The translations under genes were made by a program, and so were the position numbers. Under the pieces are notes generated by a model. It saw nothing but the letters and a program-made list of their open reading frames with translations, did no database searches and had not been told where the DNA came from. Shown one piece after another: positions 31,308-42,693 of a stretch of DNA of 64,000 nt. The stretch comes from Undaria pinnatifida (lineage: Eukaryota; Sar; Phaeophyceae; Laminariales; Alariaceae): the NCBI GenBank assembly GCA_012845835.1, contig JABAKD010000023.1:14246862-14310861 (forward strand), given 5' to 3'. How positions within the stretch are numbered: position 1 is the first letter of the stretch; each line of letters begins with the position of its first letter.

Positions 31308-31430
31308 CGAACCACACACCCAGAAACCCTTTTTCAAATCAGAAACACAGCGTGAGTACCAAGGCACGATTACCGCACGCATCACAGCCCCCACACCGCC
31401 ACAAGGGTCAAGCAGCACGCGCAAATCAGA
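31308..31430. repeat. Dispersed repeat, second copy in reverse at 40604-40720
   Basis: CGAACCACACACCCAGAAAC, then TTTTCAAATCAGAAACACAG, CGTGAGTACC and the segment through CACAAGGGTCA match the reverse complement of 40604-40720. The CAG-CGTGAGTACC step resembles a splice donor in both copies. Confidence 0.7.
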
Positions 31431-31954
31431 CGAAACACAGCAGGCATGTCTCTGATGGATGTTGCCATCGTGATGGTGGCTCGTAGTGCAAGCGCTGACA
31501 CCGACGTGCGATCCGAGCACCAGCAGAAGCACCAACGGCCGAATCATCGAGAGGAGGCACGAGCAACCGCAGGAGCGACAGCAGGAGAGGCTGCAGAGGA
31601 ACAGGTGTGTCCTGTGAGATCACGTTCGACGACGTGCACTCCGTGAACTGAGACTGCTGTGTCGCCGATGTGGATGACGCCTTGTTGCTGTGGGATCATG
31701 TGGGCTGAAGAAAATGTCAAATTGGAAAAAAAGCAGATCTTGTCATGTATGTGTATGGACTCTACATTGTACAAAAGTGATGAAGGCCTGGTACGTTCGT
31801 TTTGTGTAGCAAATATTAAATCTCTGCTAAGTCCTTCCTCTCGCAAAACCTGTTGGATGTAGAGGCATCATGGCAAATTCATCCACACGACCCGCCCGCC
31901 GTGTTTCCACCTATAATATTGGCCCATGTTGGAACTGTATTTTCGTTTTCAGGT

Positions 31955-33110
31955 GCTGCACAACCCGGACGTGCGTGCGGAGATAATTGCCTTCGTGGGC
32001 GGGCGGCAGCTGCAAGCGTATATATTTGTAGGGAGGGTTTCAATGCGGTGGCGAAACACATTTTTGGAAGGGATACCACGGGAAACCGCGAACTCCGCTA
32101 TCGTGACGTCGGTTCCTCGCACGATGGAGGCGTTGGGCTTAGGTTGGAAGCCGGGCAACGGAGCACTGAAATGTGCCGCAGGAGAGGGGAATATCGACGT
32201 ACTGAATCTGTTGCTGGAATCGAAGTACTGAAAAGACGCACGTGACTTGGGCGAGTGGGGCGATGGAGTGTTCGCAGCTGCTGCGGAGGCCGGGCACACT
32301 CACGTTCTGAAGTTCTTGATCGTTGCCGGCTGCTATAAGGACCAAATCGGATTGAAGGCCTTAGAAATCGCCGTTGAGTCGGGTAGTGCGGCCATGCTAG
32401 ACTGCTGCGACATCTCTGACCTACGTCATTCCAAAAATGGATTTGTTCTGGACGAGCAGCGCGTGGAGGCCGAGGCTATTGTGACCCCTCCTCTTAAAGA
32501 GGCGATAGCAAGCAGAGATTTGGAAATGGTGCGGTCTCTTTCGCATTTCGTGGGGGCTGCCGGGGAAAGCGGGGGATGGATGCGCGACCAAGTTCTGGAG
32601 TTTGCGGAAGATGGCGACATGAAGATTCTGCTATGCCTGGAGGATATGATCATGTGTGGGCGATATGAAGGGTTGTTCTTGGACACGTTCTGGACAGCGG
32701 TCGAACATGGCCGGTTTAGCGCGGTGGCCCAACTGTTGACTTGGTGGTGGTCAGGAGTACCTCCTCACATGCGCGCTGAAACGGGCGGCCAGCAACTTGT
32801 CCCGGACGGTGTCCTGGTCATGGTAGCCAGACTCGGACATTTGGGAATGTTGCGGTGGCGCAAAACAAACTTTCCCTTAGTTTCCCGAGGCTTCTTCCTG
32901 TATTGCGCTTCGGTGGACGGCTGGTCGCGTGTACCCGCCGACGCCGCTGGCGCCGGGCATGTCGATTTATTTAGTTTTGTGGTGCCTCGATAACGGGTGG
33001 GAATATGACGAGAGTTGGATGAAGCCGCTGGGAAGGAGGGACGTTCGCATGTCATTGCGGCGTTGGTGGGGAGGGGTTTCGCCTGCCAGGTGCAAGTTGA
33101 ACAGGCAGCG
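31955..33110 (+). pseudogene. Ankyrin-type repeat protein, degenerate
   Basis: Acceptor TTTTCGTTTTCAG (about 31954) opens VLHNPDVRAEIIAFVGGRQ, a helical N-terminal segment, followed by ankyrin-like units: GNGALKCAAGEGNIDVLNLL, GVFAAAAEAGHTHVLKFLI, LKALEIAVESGSAAML, and a later GAGHVDL. The frame has one internal TGA at 32229-32231; coding resumes in the same frame directly after it. A second lesion near 32968 shifts the frame: the expected continuation (VLWCLDNGWEYDESW) lies in the next frame to about 33110. With two lesions this is most likely a pseudogene of an expanded ankyrin family. Ankyrin repeats bind proteins; no partner can be inferred. Confidence 0.65.
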
Positions 33111-33249
33111 AGGTGTGACGAGGGTATGGAACGGTATCTTGCTGATCTTCTGCATTGCGAGTGGCATTAAAAATCCGTACTTGTCGTGCCGCGCAAAGGT
33201 TTGCGCTGCTGTTTCAAGGTCGCGTGGCTACAGGTATTTTTAGATTGAA

Positions 33250-33840
33250 AACCTGCTGCGTTGTGATCGTCGTTGAGGGAAGATGGGGCCCAAGAGACGT
33301 GAAAAGAGACGTGAAAACGCACGCGTGCATGACGATCCACGCGTAAGGCTAGATGTTCGGAGGGAGGGACCGTCAAGGTGCTGGGTTCCTCGAGGAGATG
33401 AAGTTCTCGAGTCCTCTCGTTGCGCTTGCGATGTGCGGCAGACGTGCCCTTGAGCACAACACCTCAACACCAATCACCCGAAATGCTAATTGGCGCTCCT
33501 TATTAACGTGGTAATTTCGAACGGTCTGCTGGCTTTCAACTCGTACCCCCTTTATCACACACCCCGTTTACCACCGGTGGAAAATCACCATCCAATCACA
33601 TCCAATGACCCCCACACCGCTTGAGGACGTCGATGACATGAAATCATCCACCCAAACACGCTATGTGGCAGTCCATCACCTTGGATGTAGATCCACAGGG
33701 GGGGGTCGACCAACACCAAACGCGAAATCCGCTGAGCAGCACGATGCCATCGGCCTCTAACTTCGTTTAACTTCCCTCGTGGTCGTGCACGAACACGTTT
33801 GAACAGGAAAGAACAGGAAACCGGCAACCTCACCAACGTT
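33250..33840. other. Spacer without recognised genes
   Basis: Nothing beyond short overlapping frames. It separates the ankyrin pseudogene from the convergent FAR1/MULE gene. Confidence 0.4.
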
Positions 33841-33841
33841 T

Positions 33842-36800
33842 TCAATGGCCTTGCGCGCGTCCCCTAAGCAGTGCTCCGCCGGATTCGATGCTAGACCGCT
33901 GCCTACTACCTTGACTTCTAGCGGCTGGTTGGCGCACAGCTTGTGGGTTGCCAACCACAGCCCCCTCTCCCGAAGAAATCCTCGCTGCGGCGTTGAGGCT
34001 ACTCTCGAAAGTCTGTACGATGGCACGCAGAGTGTCAGGGGGGACCAGCTGCACCCCAGAGCTCACGGCCGCGCTGGTCCTCCTCTTCAACATCTCAACG
34101 TACAGGAGCCGGCGTTCCTGGCTACTCTGCCCTGTCTGCGCATCCCTCCTCTGCAGAGTACACTCTATGGTGGCGTTCTCCGGGATTGCTGGGATTGCTT
34201 GCCAAGTGTCAACCATCGCTACGGTGGGGGCGCGTACTTGGTTTTCGTCGGACGCGCCGGCGTGGTTCCGCGCTACCATCCATTGCGGTTTGCACTCTGG
34301 TGGCCAAGCCTTTAGTTCCCTCAGGCCATTCTCTGTTAGCCAGTGCCTGTTGAGTATGCCTACATGGAATTTGAACTTCGGGGTCAAACGCATGGCCTGC
34401 CAAAAGTGCCGACAACATAGACCGAGCTCTTGCAGTGGACGGCACGAGCAGACGTGACTGCCATCCTCCATACTGCACACTATGTACTGCATCTCTCGGC
34501 CCTCACGGCTCTCAACGACGACGGCGACCGTCTCGACGCTTACCATCAAGTCGCCCAGGAACTCTAGTTTCCCTAGTGCTGAGGAACGTTCCGCCCCCTC
34601 AAGCACTTTGTTACCACCACTACAAAAAATGGCGGCGGCGTCCATCTCTTGGGTCATGAACCTAAGCGGCCACTGCCCAAGCCCGTAACGGATGGGGGCC
34701 ATGAACCTCTCCCCAAACCACACCCCGCCAATGTCCTGAAGCTCAACAGCTGGAAGGGCGAGCCGAGCGCTGCGAAATTCGCCCGATGTTCCTGAGCCTC
34801 GAGTGTTCCCTCGAAGAACTCAAAGACCCCTTGCAAAGAAGTCATCGCGCCGCAGACTTTCTTCATGATTTTGTTGATACCTGCCGCGGTTGGCAGGCGT
34901 GCCGAACATGGTTCGGTGGGCTGTCACAACATCGCATGAAGTGGAGAACAAGTACATAGGACAGACATCGATGGACGTCTACCACACTTTTCAGAGGGCA
35001 GAGCAAAAAGGAGTTGAGGAAATGGGTCGCCAGCGTCGCTATTCCTAGTGTGGGCGCTGCAAAAGTATACAAGCACGCAACATGCAGCAGTGAACACGTG
35101 GCCGTGGTCGCCCCGACGAACACCGAAGAACAAAGCATACTCCGATACATGCTGACCACGCAAGGGCCCACCTTCGACTTGGCTGGAGGTGAAGGACGAA
35201 ATACTGAACTTCAGCACAGAGATAGCAGCTGCCCAGCGATGACGGTCCTTGTAGAGAGTGTGCCGCAAGTACTCCTCCGCCTTCGGGTATTTCTCGACCA
35301 GCTCTTCGAACGGTTCCTCGAACCCGGACTCCGACAGCCGGCCGCGCATCTTCAGGAAGTCTCCGAAGAAAGCCTATGAGTGTAGTGGGTGGGGTTACAG
35401 ACAGCGACGATGGCCGAAGCGGCGGGCGCGTGGTGGGGGGGAATGTTCAGTCCAAAGCAGTATCTCTTCAAGCGCTTTCGTGTTGTCACAGGTTGGGTGT
35501 AGGCGGGTGAAAACACTGAACTCAAACAACAATAGCCGCTGCAAGTACGCGAGGATGTTCGGCGAGCGTATAACGGAGGCGGTTGCAGCTTGTCCGTGGT
35601 GACCACGCGGTGGGCCGGATGGTTATAGCTTGTTCGGAAGTTCGTGGGGGACAACAGTCCCCGAGGCCAGCCGTTACGACTTATTCGACACTTTAAGGCA
35701 CTGGTACGAACGGCAAATATCGTCGCCGGTGCTTTCGGCGAGGGCCTGGCAACGCGACGCGAAGCGCGAAGCGCCAAACATACGATAATGTTCTTGTACC
35801 GGAACGCCACCTCCCCGTCTGCCCCAACAACCCAACAACCCAAGCCGAGTCGCATCTGCACACAGGGAAATGCGAACTCACTTGATACGCTTTCCCCAAG
35901 ATGGGGCCGAGCTTCTCCCTGACGTTCTTGTACAGGTGCCATTGGCACCTGAGCATCGCCGCCCCAGGAAACCGGCTCTGCGCTGCTAAGGTACATGCAG
36001 CGTCGGCGTCTTGGATGAACACGTCCGGCCCCTGCCCGCCCCGCGTCTCCTTCCACGCATCCATCATCCACTCGAACGTCGACGTCTGGGTGTCCGACGC
36101 AATCATCTGAAAGACGACGCGCGTGAAGTACTCTCCGTCAACCACTACGCCGATGCCCACCGGCAGCCTGTACATGTTTTTCACCGCGGTGTCGTCGTAG
36201 ACAAGGACGTGGCCATACTTTATGGAGAGTGCCACCTGCAGCCGCCAAAGGGATGGTAGAAAGGAAGAGAGGCGGACCCTGGGGTATTGCATTATCATGG
36301 AAGGTCTACTGCACGCCATTGCTATCAGCAGATGTTCACCTAGTGTAGTGCAGCTTCGCAACTCTCGTGGGGGGGGGGGAATCTTCTGTCCGTGGGTAAA
36401 CACGTCTGCCGACGGCTACATCTATCACCTGTCGCTCGTTGCCACAGCTACTTCCATCTTTTGCACTGCGTTGAGACAAGTCTTCCCTCCCATCCCACGG
36501 GTCCCCTAACCTGCGATGCCGTCATCCAAAAGAGGTGCGTTATGCGTCCCTCGTTGTCCATCTTCAGTAGGTACTTCTCTCCGTCGCCAGTGGCGGCCTT
36601 CACCTTTGCAAGGTTGCAGGTTTAGCGGCGGCGGGTGAACCAACGATATCGTTACTCACGGGGTGCCCTGGGGCCAGTGTTCGGCTTCTCTTTCACCTCT
36701 CTCAAGCGAACGTTCTACAACACTGCCTATATCTCAACGCCGCGCTCCTCGCAAACGGCCGCGGCACAAACGATGCGTCCTCTATCGGCGGAGTGTGCAG

Positions 36801-37464
36801 TGTGCATCCCTACCCTTCTCCCTAAAGCGCCAGGGACCTGTTGCTGTCTGACTGGGGGGGCTTCAATCGAGGCATGCAACCTGAGATAATGCTGTGCCAT
36901 GACCGTATGCAAACCGACGGGTCAAGGCTCAAATCTACTGCAACGCTTACCCTTTGCAGCAGCTCGTTAGCGTCGTAAGGAGATTTCTTCTTCCTTCCAT
37001 GAGTAGCAGCGTGGTTCTGGATGGCTTGGGGGTTCGGGCGTGCACCGGTGAGAGCTTCGATCATCTTGCCTTGAACCGCCGGCTTGAATCCCGCGTCTGT
37101 CACAAAACAACAACCGCATAGTCGCGACCAGTGACCAGTGATGAGGACAGAAGTGCAGGGTGTGCTCCAGGTCAGTGAGAAGGGCAAAAGGGCTTGGTGT
37201 GCTCCAGACAAAACGATGCACCACTAAGCATACTTCAATGTGTATCAAAAGCAAGGATGCGTTCACACTCACACACATCCTTCCTCAAGACTTGCCTGTG
37301 AGCTTTACACACGCCTCCTTCGTTGGGGTGTCCAAAGGCTTTGTCTGCCGACGAACTTCGTCAACAGCGTGCTTGTTCACCGGGTGGTTGTGGTCCAACT
37401 TAGTGAAGTTCAGCACAGGGTGCTCTTTTCCCGCCGCACCGTGAACGGGCCAAGTGATATACCC
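33842..37464 (-). CDS. FAR1/MULE/SWIM transposase-derived gene (MULE-2), multi-exon
   Basis: Minus-strand exons with good splice sites are as follows. 37464-37292: FTKLDHNHPVNKHAVDE, the C-terminal half of a FAR1/WRKY-GCM1-type DNA-binding domain; its upstream half is not found. 37096-36951: basic GRKKKSPYDANELLQRV, donor GTAAGC. 36603-36511: YLLKMDNEGRITHLFWMTASQ, the motif just before a MULE core. 36235-35882: VYDDTAVKNMYRLPVGIGVV, FEWMMDAWKE, VFIQDADAACTLAA, LRCQWHLYKNV; this holds the two catalytic Asp regions; donor GTGAGT. 35360 to about 35185: YLRHTLYKDRHRWAAA. The last exon (about 34870-33842) has a SWIM finger, CSC then GLCCRHFW. All domains expected downstream of the FAR1 finger are present and open, unlike MULE-1. 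It could be an active transposase or a domesticated transcription factor. No terminal inverted repeats were found around it. Confidence 0.75.
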
Positions 37465-37539
37465 CTGGCATTGGCAGCAAAACAACACAGAAACGTACGA
37501 GAATGAACCTTCAATGCACTCGATCGATCCCAAACGATA

Positions 37540-38530
37540 TACACGCCGATGGGCAACATTTTATGTCCTGCTTATCACTCGCTATCTGGCGGTACAGAGG
37601 TTGCGTACCCATGGGGCCGTACTCATGGACCAATCCACGGCCACCACACAGACCAATAACCCACACACGCATGCCGTACAACTATACTTTATTCACCTTC
37701 ACTTCGCAGCCTGTCCTCGCGCTCCTTGTCTTCCGCTTCTTCGTCACATTGCCTGAAGTTGCACGCATGCACGCGCGACGTGGTGTCCGCAGCACAAAAA
37801 CACAACAATATCGTCGAGGCAGAACAGGATTAGAACATGACATCCCATCTCGTTGAGGTCCTTTCTGCTTTCGCTTTCGAAAACTCATCTCTCATGCCAT
37901 TCATATCAGCGAACGTTAGTCCACTATCTGTTCACCACCTTACATTAGCGGGGTCACCGGCGCGCCGTGAGTACCGCAGACGATAGCGTAACCGTATCCG
38001 CGGCACACGTGGGAGAAGTCTTCGCGGCTATCATTCACGACTGTCATTCCCAACCTATACAAGCACAATATATACTTGAGGGCAGCGTCCACGTTTCCGG
38101 TACCTCACCTGCGCTACCTCTGTACTCCTTCTGGCGATTGGGCATGGCGTGCTTGCACGCTAGTCCGATCGACCTCAAACGCGCCCCAGGCTCCTTGCTG
38201 CTTTTTTTTTAGTCGAACCGCTTCATCTCTATCCCGAACTCCAAAAATGCTTTCTTCACGTCGGCCTCCGCATCCTCGACGCTCCGCCCCTCGAGAGGAA
38301 TGGAGTCAAGCCTTGAGGACATTATGTTGGCACTGTATTCAGGACTACTAGTCTGGAATGGCAGGCAGCAGAGCCAATCGACAGCGGTAACGAACGCATT
38401 TTGCCCGCCGTCAGACGTACGGTATTTCCACGTGGTGCCGTACCTTCAATCACATGACTCATCATGATAAATATTTGTTCGGTTTTCATATTTCAGGGCG
38501 CCGCTTGTTTTTCGGGCTCACCGAAAAAAA
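37540..38530. other. Spacer; no recognised gene
   Basis: It could hold the missing 5' exons of the minus-strand FAR1/MULE gene, but I could not identify a convincing N-terminal zinc-finger half here. Confidence 0.35.
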
Positions 38531-38536
38531 GGCAAT

Positions 38537-38605
38537 GCAACTACCAAACGGGGAATCGAACCCCTCGCGGGGAAGTGAGAGGACAGGATCATAACCACAC
38601 ACCAC
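38537..38605 (-). other. tRNA-Glu-like relic
   Basis: On minus, GTGTGTGGTTATGATCCTG followed by TCCTCTCAC resembles the D arm and anticodon arm (CTC) of tRNA-Glu, and GAGGGGTTCGATTCCCCG resembles its T arm. The 3' strand TTTGGTA finds no matching 5' acceptor strand, and the anticodon stem is broken. I read it as a tRNA pseudogene or SINE head, not a working tRNA. Confidence 0.45.
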
Positions 38606-38863
38606 ACGCGCACGACTACGTTGTACGACAAAACCCTCTTCTGAAGATGCAACACAAATCACTTGCAAAACACAGAAACCGTGTTGTTGCCAGGTGCCAC
38701 ACACAAGCATGTGGCGCGTGCAGCAGTAGCGACTGCCTCGATCGAAAGTGCGTCAGCTATGCGTTCGGTATGTCTTGTATGTCTGTCATGACAAACCAGT
38801 GCAGCCCGGCTGCTGCTGTATGTGTACCTGAGTAGATTTTTTAGGAGTCGTGGCCGTCCTCTC

Positions 38864-39677
38864 AGGGCCCGAATTAACGAGGAATTTGCCAAATCGAATT
38901 TCGATTTTTTTTTTCTAGTTTCATGAAAAATTCACGAAAAATTGAACTTTGGTTCTTATCAAGGAACGGCGCAGTGCGTTCTAGGAAATAAAAAAATTCA
39001 AAAAACGCAAAAGGGTCAACGAACACCCGTGGGCAACGACCGAGGCGAGCGATGGCTCGCGTCCTCCCCGGAGCGCCGCGGCTAGCCGCAAATTCTTTTG
39101 GCCAGCAGCGGCTTGGAGGCTATGGCTCTAGGTGTCTCTTGGATGGGCTGGCGCCACCCCGCCGCCCCACACGGGCAGCAGCGACGGGGATATAGCGGTC
39201 GAACTTCTGAGCGAAGTCATCATGTGGTAGTTGGTCGTGTAACTTTCGAGGTGCAGGGCGACGAAAAACTGGGTTTGCGGCGGTCTCGGTTGTTTTCGAA
39301 GCGTCGCAGGCGGTCTAGGCTGTGCTAAGGACCTTCGGAGGCCGCGCTGCGGCTGCTCCGGTGGTCCTACCTCTCGCAATGTTGGCTTCTCGCCTCTCAA
39401 TCAGCCGACGACATGGCATCAATTCGCGTGGCCGGCTTCGGTTACACAGAACAAGCCATGTCTAGGTGGACAAACTCCCTAAATTCAATTTCGATTTTCG
39501 ACAAAATTCGACCGAGAAAGTCTTTTTTTACTTCTTTGTTGAATTTGATTTTTCGTAATAATTCTGAGAACGCCTGCTTGGTGATTCATTTCTTGACCAA
39601 TCAGATGCAAATTAAATTCAATTCTATAAAAAAAAATCGAAATTCGATTTTGCAAGTTCCTCGTTAATACGGGCCCT
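38864..39677. mobile_element. Non-autonomous TIR element (MITE-like, 814 bp)
   Basis: The terminal inverted repeats are about 48 bp, starting AGGGCCCGAATTAACGAGGA on the left and AGGGCCCGTATTAACGAGGA on the right (reverse complement). Both continue through a TCGAATTTCGATTTTTTT block. The GC-rich middle encodes nothing I recognise. AGGGCCCG-type ends suggest hAT, but no clean 8-bp duplication is visible next to the ends, so the superfamily is uncertain. Confidence 0.8.
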
Positions 39678-40159
39678 CACATCGCGAGCAGATCCAAAAT
39701 AGAAATTTCAATTTTAACAGCAGTAATAGATTAACACAAAGTAGTTGACACAAAGTAGTTGTAGTGAGCGCGTGCTGGGCGGGCGGGCACGCGTTCTTTT
39801 TCGTCCATGTCGCAGGTAAAGCCAAGTATAGCAGCCAAGTACAGCAACATATCATACGTCCTCTTCAGCAGCACAAGCAGTAGCCGGCGAGTAGCCGGCA
39901 AGAACACAGAGATAGCACGACAAAGGTGTGGACTTCACACGCAGTCTACAAGTATACCTGTCGCGTATGTTTCGACGACAGCAGTGCCCTGCTCGGCGGA
40001 CATTACCCAGACCATCGTGACAACCCCAGCGGACACAGGACAGACAAGCCAGATTGCACAAAAAGAAAAAGAGGCCAACGTACACACCGCGACAGTGGCA
40101 GACTACGGGTAAGCACGGACGGACGCACGGACGGGACGGGAAACTACCGACAGGATACT

Positions 40160-40603
40160 CACCGTTGGAATGCGGTCGCTGGCCTCAGGACCACCTTCGC
40201 CCCGTGCGCCTCCCGACGAGCTCGTTGGTGTTCGCGGCGTCGGTCGTTCTGCTGGGTCTGCTGGTTAACGAGGTGGTCTTGCGCCATCCCCATCAGAAAC
40301 GTCCAAGCTCTGACTGCTACTCCTGCTACTGCTGTGAGGGCTACAGTGGCCACAGTCTAGGTCAACATCCACAGGGTGATCGGCATTGTCACCGGACCCT
40401 TGTGCTTGATCCTCTTGGGGCAATGAGTTTGGAGGGACCGCGGCAGAGAGAGCAGAAGTAGAGGCACTGCCCGCAGGAGAAGCGGGAGCGGGAGCGGGAG
40501 CGGGAGGGTTCTCGTCCCCTACGCACATGTCCATGTCACTATCGGGGCTATCGTCACCCTCGTCATATGCTCCACAATTGTTTAGCAGTTCATGAAGAGA
40601 CAT
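40160..40603 (-). CDS. Hypothetical acidic/Ser-rich ORF
   Basis: The ATG at 40603-40601 opens about 112 codons: MSLHELLNNCGAYDEGDDS, an Asp/Glu-rich start, an Ala-Pro repeat (PAPAPAPA), then Ser-rich sequence. It stops at 40267-40265. A second frame overlaps its 3' end and reaches a GTGAGT donor at about 40158 (RREHQRARREAHG, basic). One spliced gene is possible, but no domain is recognised. The 5' flank is a dispersed repeat (40604-40795), so it may belong to an element. Confidence 0.3.
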
Positions 40604-40795
40604 GACCCTTGTGGCGGTGTGGGGGCTGTGATGCGTGCGGTAATCGTGCCTTGGTACTCACGCTGTGTTTCTGATTTGAAAATGGGTTCGTGGGTGTGTG
40701 GTTCAGGTTTCTGGGTGTGTGGTTCAGGAGGCGTTTTGGAGTCGTGCACTTTTTCTTTGCACGATCGTCGTGCAAAAAGGGTTTGCCGGGTGGCA
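40604..40795. repeat. Dispersed repeat, reverse of 22790-22910 and 31308-31430
   Basis: Combines both modules in reverse: the CACAAGGGTC to GAACCACACACC part shared with 31308-31430, and the palindromic TTTGCACGATCGTCGTGCAA part shared with 22790-22830. It ends in GCCGGGTGGCATG, also seen at 22780-22792. Confidence 0.7.
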
Positions 40796-40839
40796 TGTGT
40801 GGGACGTAAGGGAGGTGAGATCGTGAGATCGCCCGCGTG

Positions 40840-41953
40840 TGTGAGGAAGTAGACTAAAAATGTTGAACAACAAATGCTACTCGAGTTATTTCCTTCTAAA
40901 CTCGTTTTTCCACCACATTCTCCCCCACTAAACCTGACATATTTCCCAGATTATGTCAGGAACCCCGATGAGGTACCCAGTATCCAATGCGACTTTTTCG
41001 GTATTGGAGTGACTTGCAATGATCCTCTACATTGCTCTCATCGTTGTTTTTTCAAGTGGTAGAGTTTTACAGGTTCTTGAACGTGAGAAAATCCCTTTTT
41101 TTTTTTCTTTTTTCTGGGAAAGACGGTGAGAATCGAACCAGCGACCTCAATGTTCATAATCTCACATCCTGTCTGCGACGCCATTGTGAGGAAGTAGACT
41201 AAAAATGTTGAACAACAAATGCTACTCGAGTTATTTCCTTCTAAACTCGTTTTTCCACCACATTCTCCCCCACTAAACCTGACATATTTCCCAGATTATG
41301 TCAGGAACCCCGATGAGGTACCCAGTATCCAATGCGACTTTTTCGGTATTGGAGTGACTTGCAATGATCCTCTACATTGCTCTCATTGTTGTTTTTTCAA
41401 GTGGTAGAGTTTTACAGGTTCTTGAACGTGAGAAAATCCCTTTTTTTTTTTCTTTTTTCTGGGAAAGACGGTGAGAATCGAACCAGCGACCTCACTGTTC
41501 ATAATCTCACATCCTGTCTGCGACGCCATTGTGAGGAAGTAGACTAAAAATGTTGAACAACAAATGCTACTCGAGTTATTTCCTTCTAAACTCGTTTTTC
41601 CACCACATTCTCCCCCACTAAACCTGACATATTTCCCAGATTATGTCAGGAACCCCGATGAGGTACCCAGTATCCAATGCGACTTTTTCGGTATTGGAGT
41701 GACTTGCAATGATCCTCTACATTGCTCTCATCGTTGTTTTTTCAAGTGGTAGAGTTTTACAGGTTCTTGAACGTGAGAAAATCCCTTTTTTTTTCTTCTT
41801 TTTTCTGGGAAAGACGGTGAGAATCGAACCAGCGACCTCACTGTTCATAATGTCACATCCTGTCTGCGACGCCATTGTGAGGAAGTAGACTAAAAATGTT
41901 GAACAACAAATGCTACTCGAGTTATTTCCTTCTAAACTCGTTTTTCCACCACA
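40840..41953 (-). mobile_element. TRIM-A tandem array (four LTRs, three interiors)
   Basis: LTRs of 78 bp lie at 40840-40917, 41185-41262, 41530-41607 and 41876-41953 (periods 345, 345, 346). The three interiors between them are nearly identical, differing at a few bases and in the A/T run. Reading on minus, each interior begins ATGGCGTCGCAGACAGGA and ends with the GTGGGGGAGAA purine tract. A single 4-bp duplication, CGTG (40836-40839 and 41954-41957), brackets the array. Each interior retains the same in-frame pol C-terminal tail as the copy at 17208. The primer site differs by several bases from that copy. Confidence 0.95.
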
Positions 41954-42270
41954 CGTGCCAAACGGTTTTGTGTTATAAGGCTTAGTTTGGGTAAGCTATT
42001 GGTTAACCTGTGCAAGTGGTCAAACGGACTAATACCCTACTAATTCCTTAACAAATGGCGTCGTCGGCAGGACAGAAAAAAAAAATGTTATAAGGCTTAG
42101 TTTGGGTAAGCTATTGGTTAACCTGTGCAAGTGGTCAAACGGACTAATACCCTACTAATTCCTTAACATTTGTATGAGTTTGGACGACGCGGATATCCGG
42201 GGATAGTGTCTTATCGTCCCCGGAGTTGATTTCTTAAACACAACTCGCGAGTTGTGTTTACCGGCTCCCG
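41954..42270. repeat. Dispersed palindrome repeat, copy 2, split by TRIM-B
   Basis: GTGCCAAACGGTTTTG at 41955-41970 continues after the TRIM-B insertion at 42165 with TTTGTATGAGTTTGGACG and the palindrome ACACAACTCGCGAGTTGTGT (about 42238-42257), matching 17635-17745 with few differences. Confidence 0.8.
41971..42168 (+). mobile_element. Minimal TRIM-B with a 32-bp interior
   Basis: Two identical-looking 83-bp LTRs (41971-42053 and 42086-42168) enclose only 32 bp: AATGGCGTCGTCGGCAGGAC, the primer-binding site, then AG and an A run. The polypurine tract and the rest of the interior are gone. The 4-bp duplication TTTG (41967-41970 and 42169-42172) shows it inserted as a unit. At 198 bp it is far smaller than usual TRIMs. 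Confidence 0.9.
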
Positions 42271-42483
42271 ACAAATGCTCGGTGCGTTGTAGGTCAATGG
42301 AACAGAGAGACAAAATTTACCGTAACTTTTGATCAAAACCTACCTTCGATAAAGTACATTTTTGCCGCATTTTCAGCGCAAACGGGTACGTTTACCGAGA
42401 CAGTAACAAACACGCGCAACGTTACTGCGACCGATTAACTCCCCCTCCACTGACTCCCTCAAAAGCACGGGCGGGTGGGTGGG

Positions 42484-42693
42484 AACTTAAACTAGTCTGT
42501 ATCACACCTTGGACCTGTAGCTCTGACTCTGCTCCCCTACGCGCTCCGCGTGCAGGTCGTCGCCTACACAACTGGGCCAGGTGTACCCAAGGCTATCACT
42601 CGTACGACTATGACTTACCGCATTGATCTGATTGGTCAAACTTCTTACGTACGTACAAAACCCATATTTTCTCATGCTTCGATAATATTCTGC
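42484..42693 (-). repeat. YR element 210-bp direct repeat, 3' copy
   Basis: Starts AACTTAAACTAGTCTG and ends GATAATATTCTGC, matching 47918-48127. The inner flank (42720-42800) has a CCCCCCGCCCGGAGAGGGGGG hairpin that could mark an internal junction. Confidence 0.95.

Noticed and set aside
38537-38605. Working tRNA-Glu
   Set aside because: No matching 5' acceptor strand and a disrupted anticodon stem; recorded as a relic instead.
40874-41752. Three identical 62-codon plus frames in the TRIM-A array
   Set aside because: They are antisense to the element and start in the LTR; the meaningful frame is the minus pol tail.
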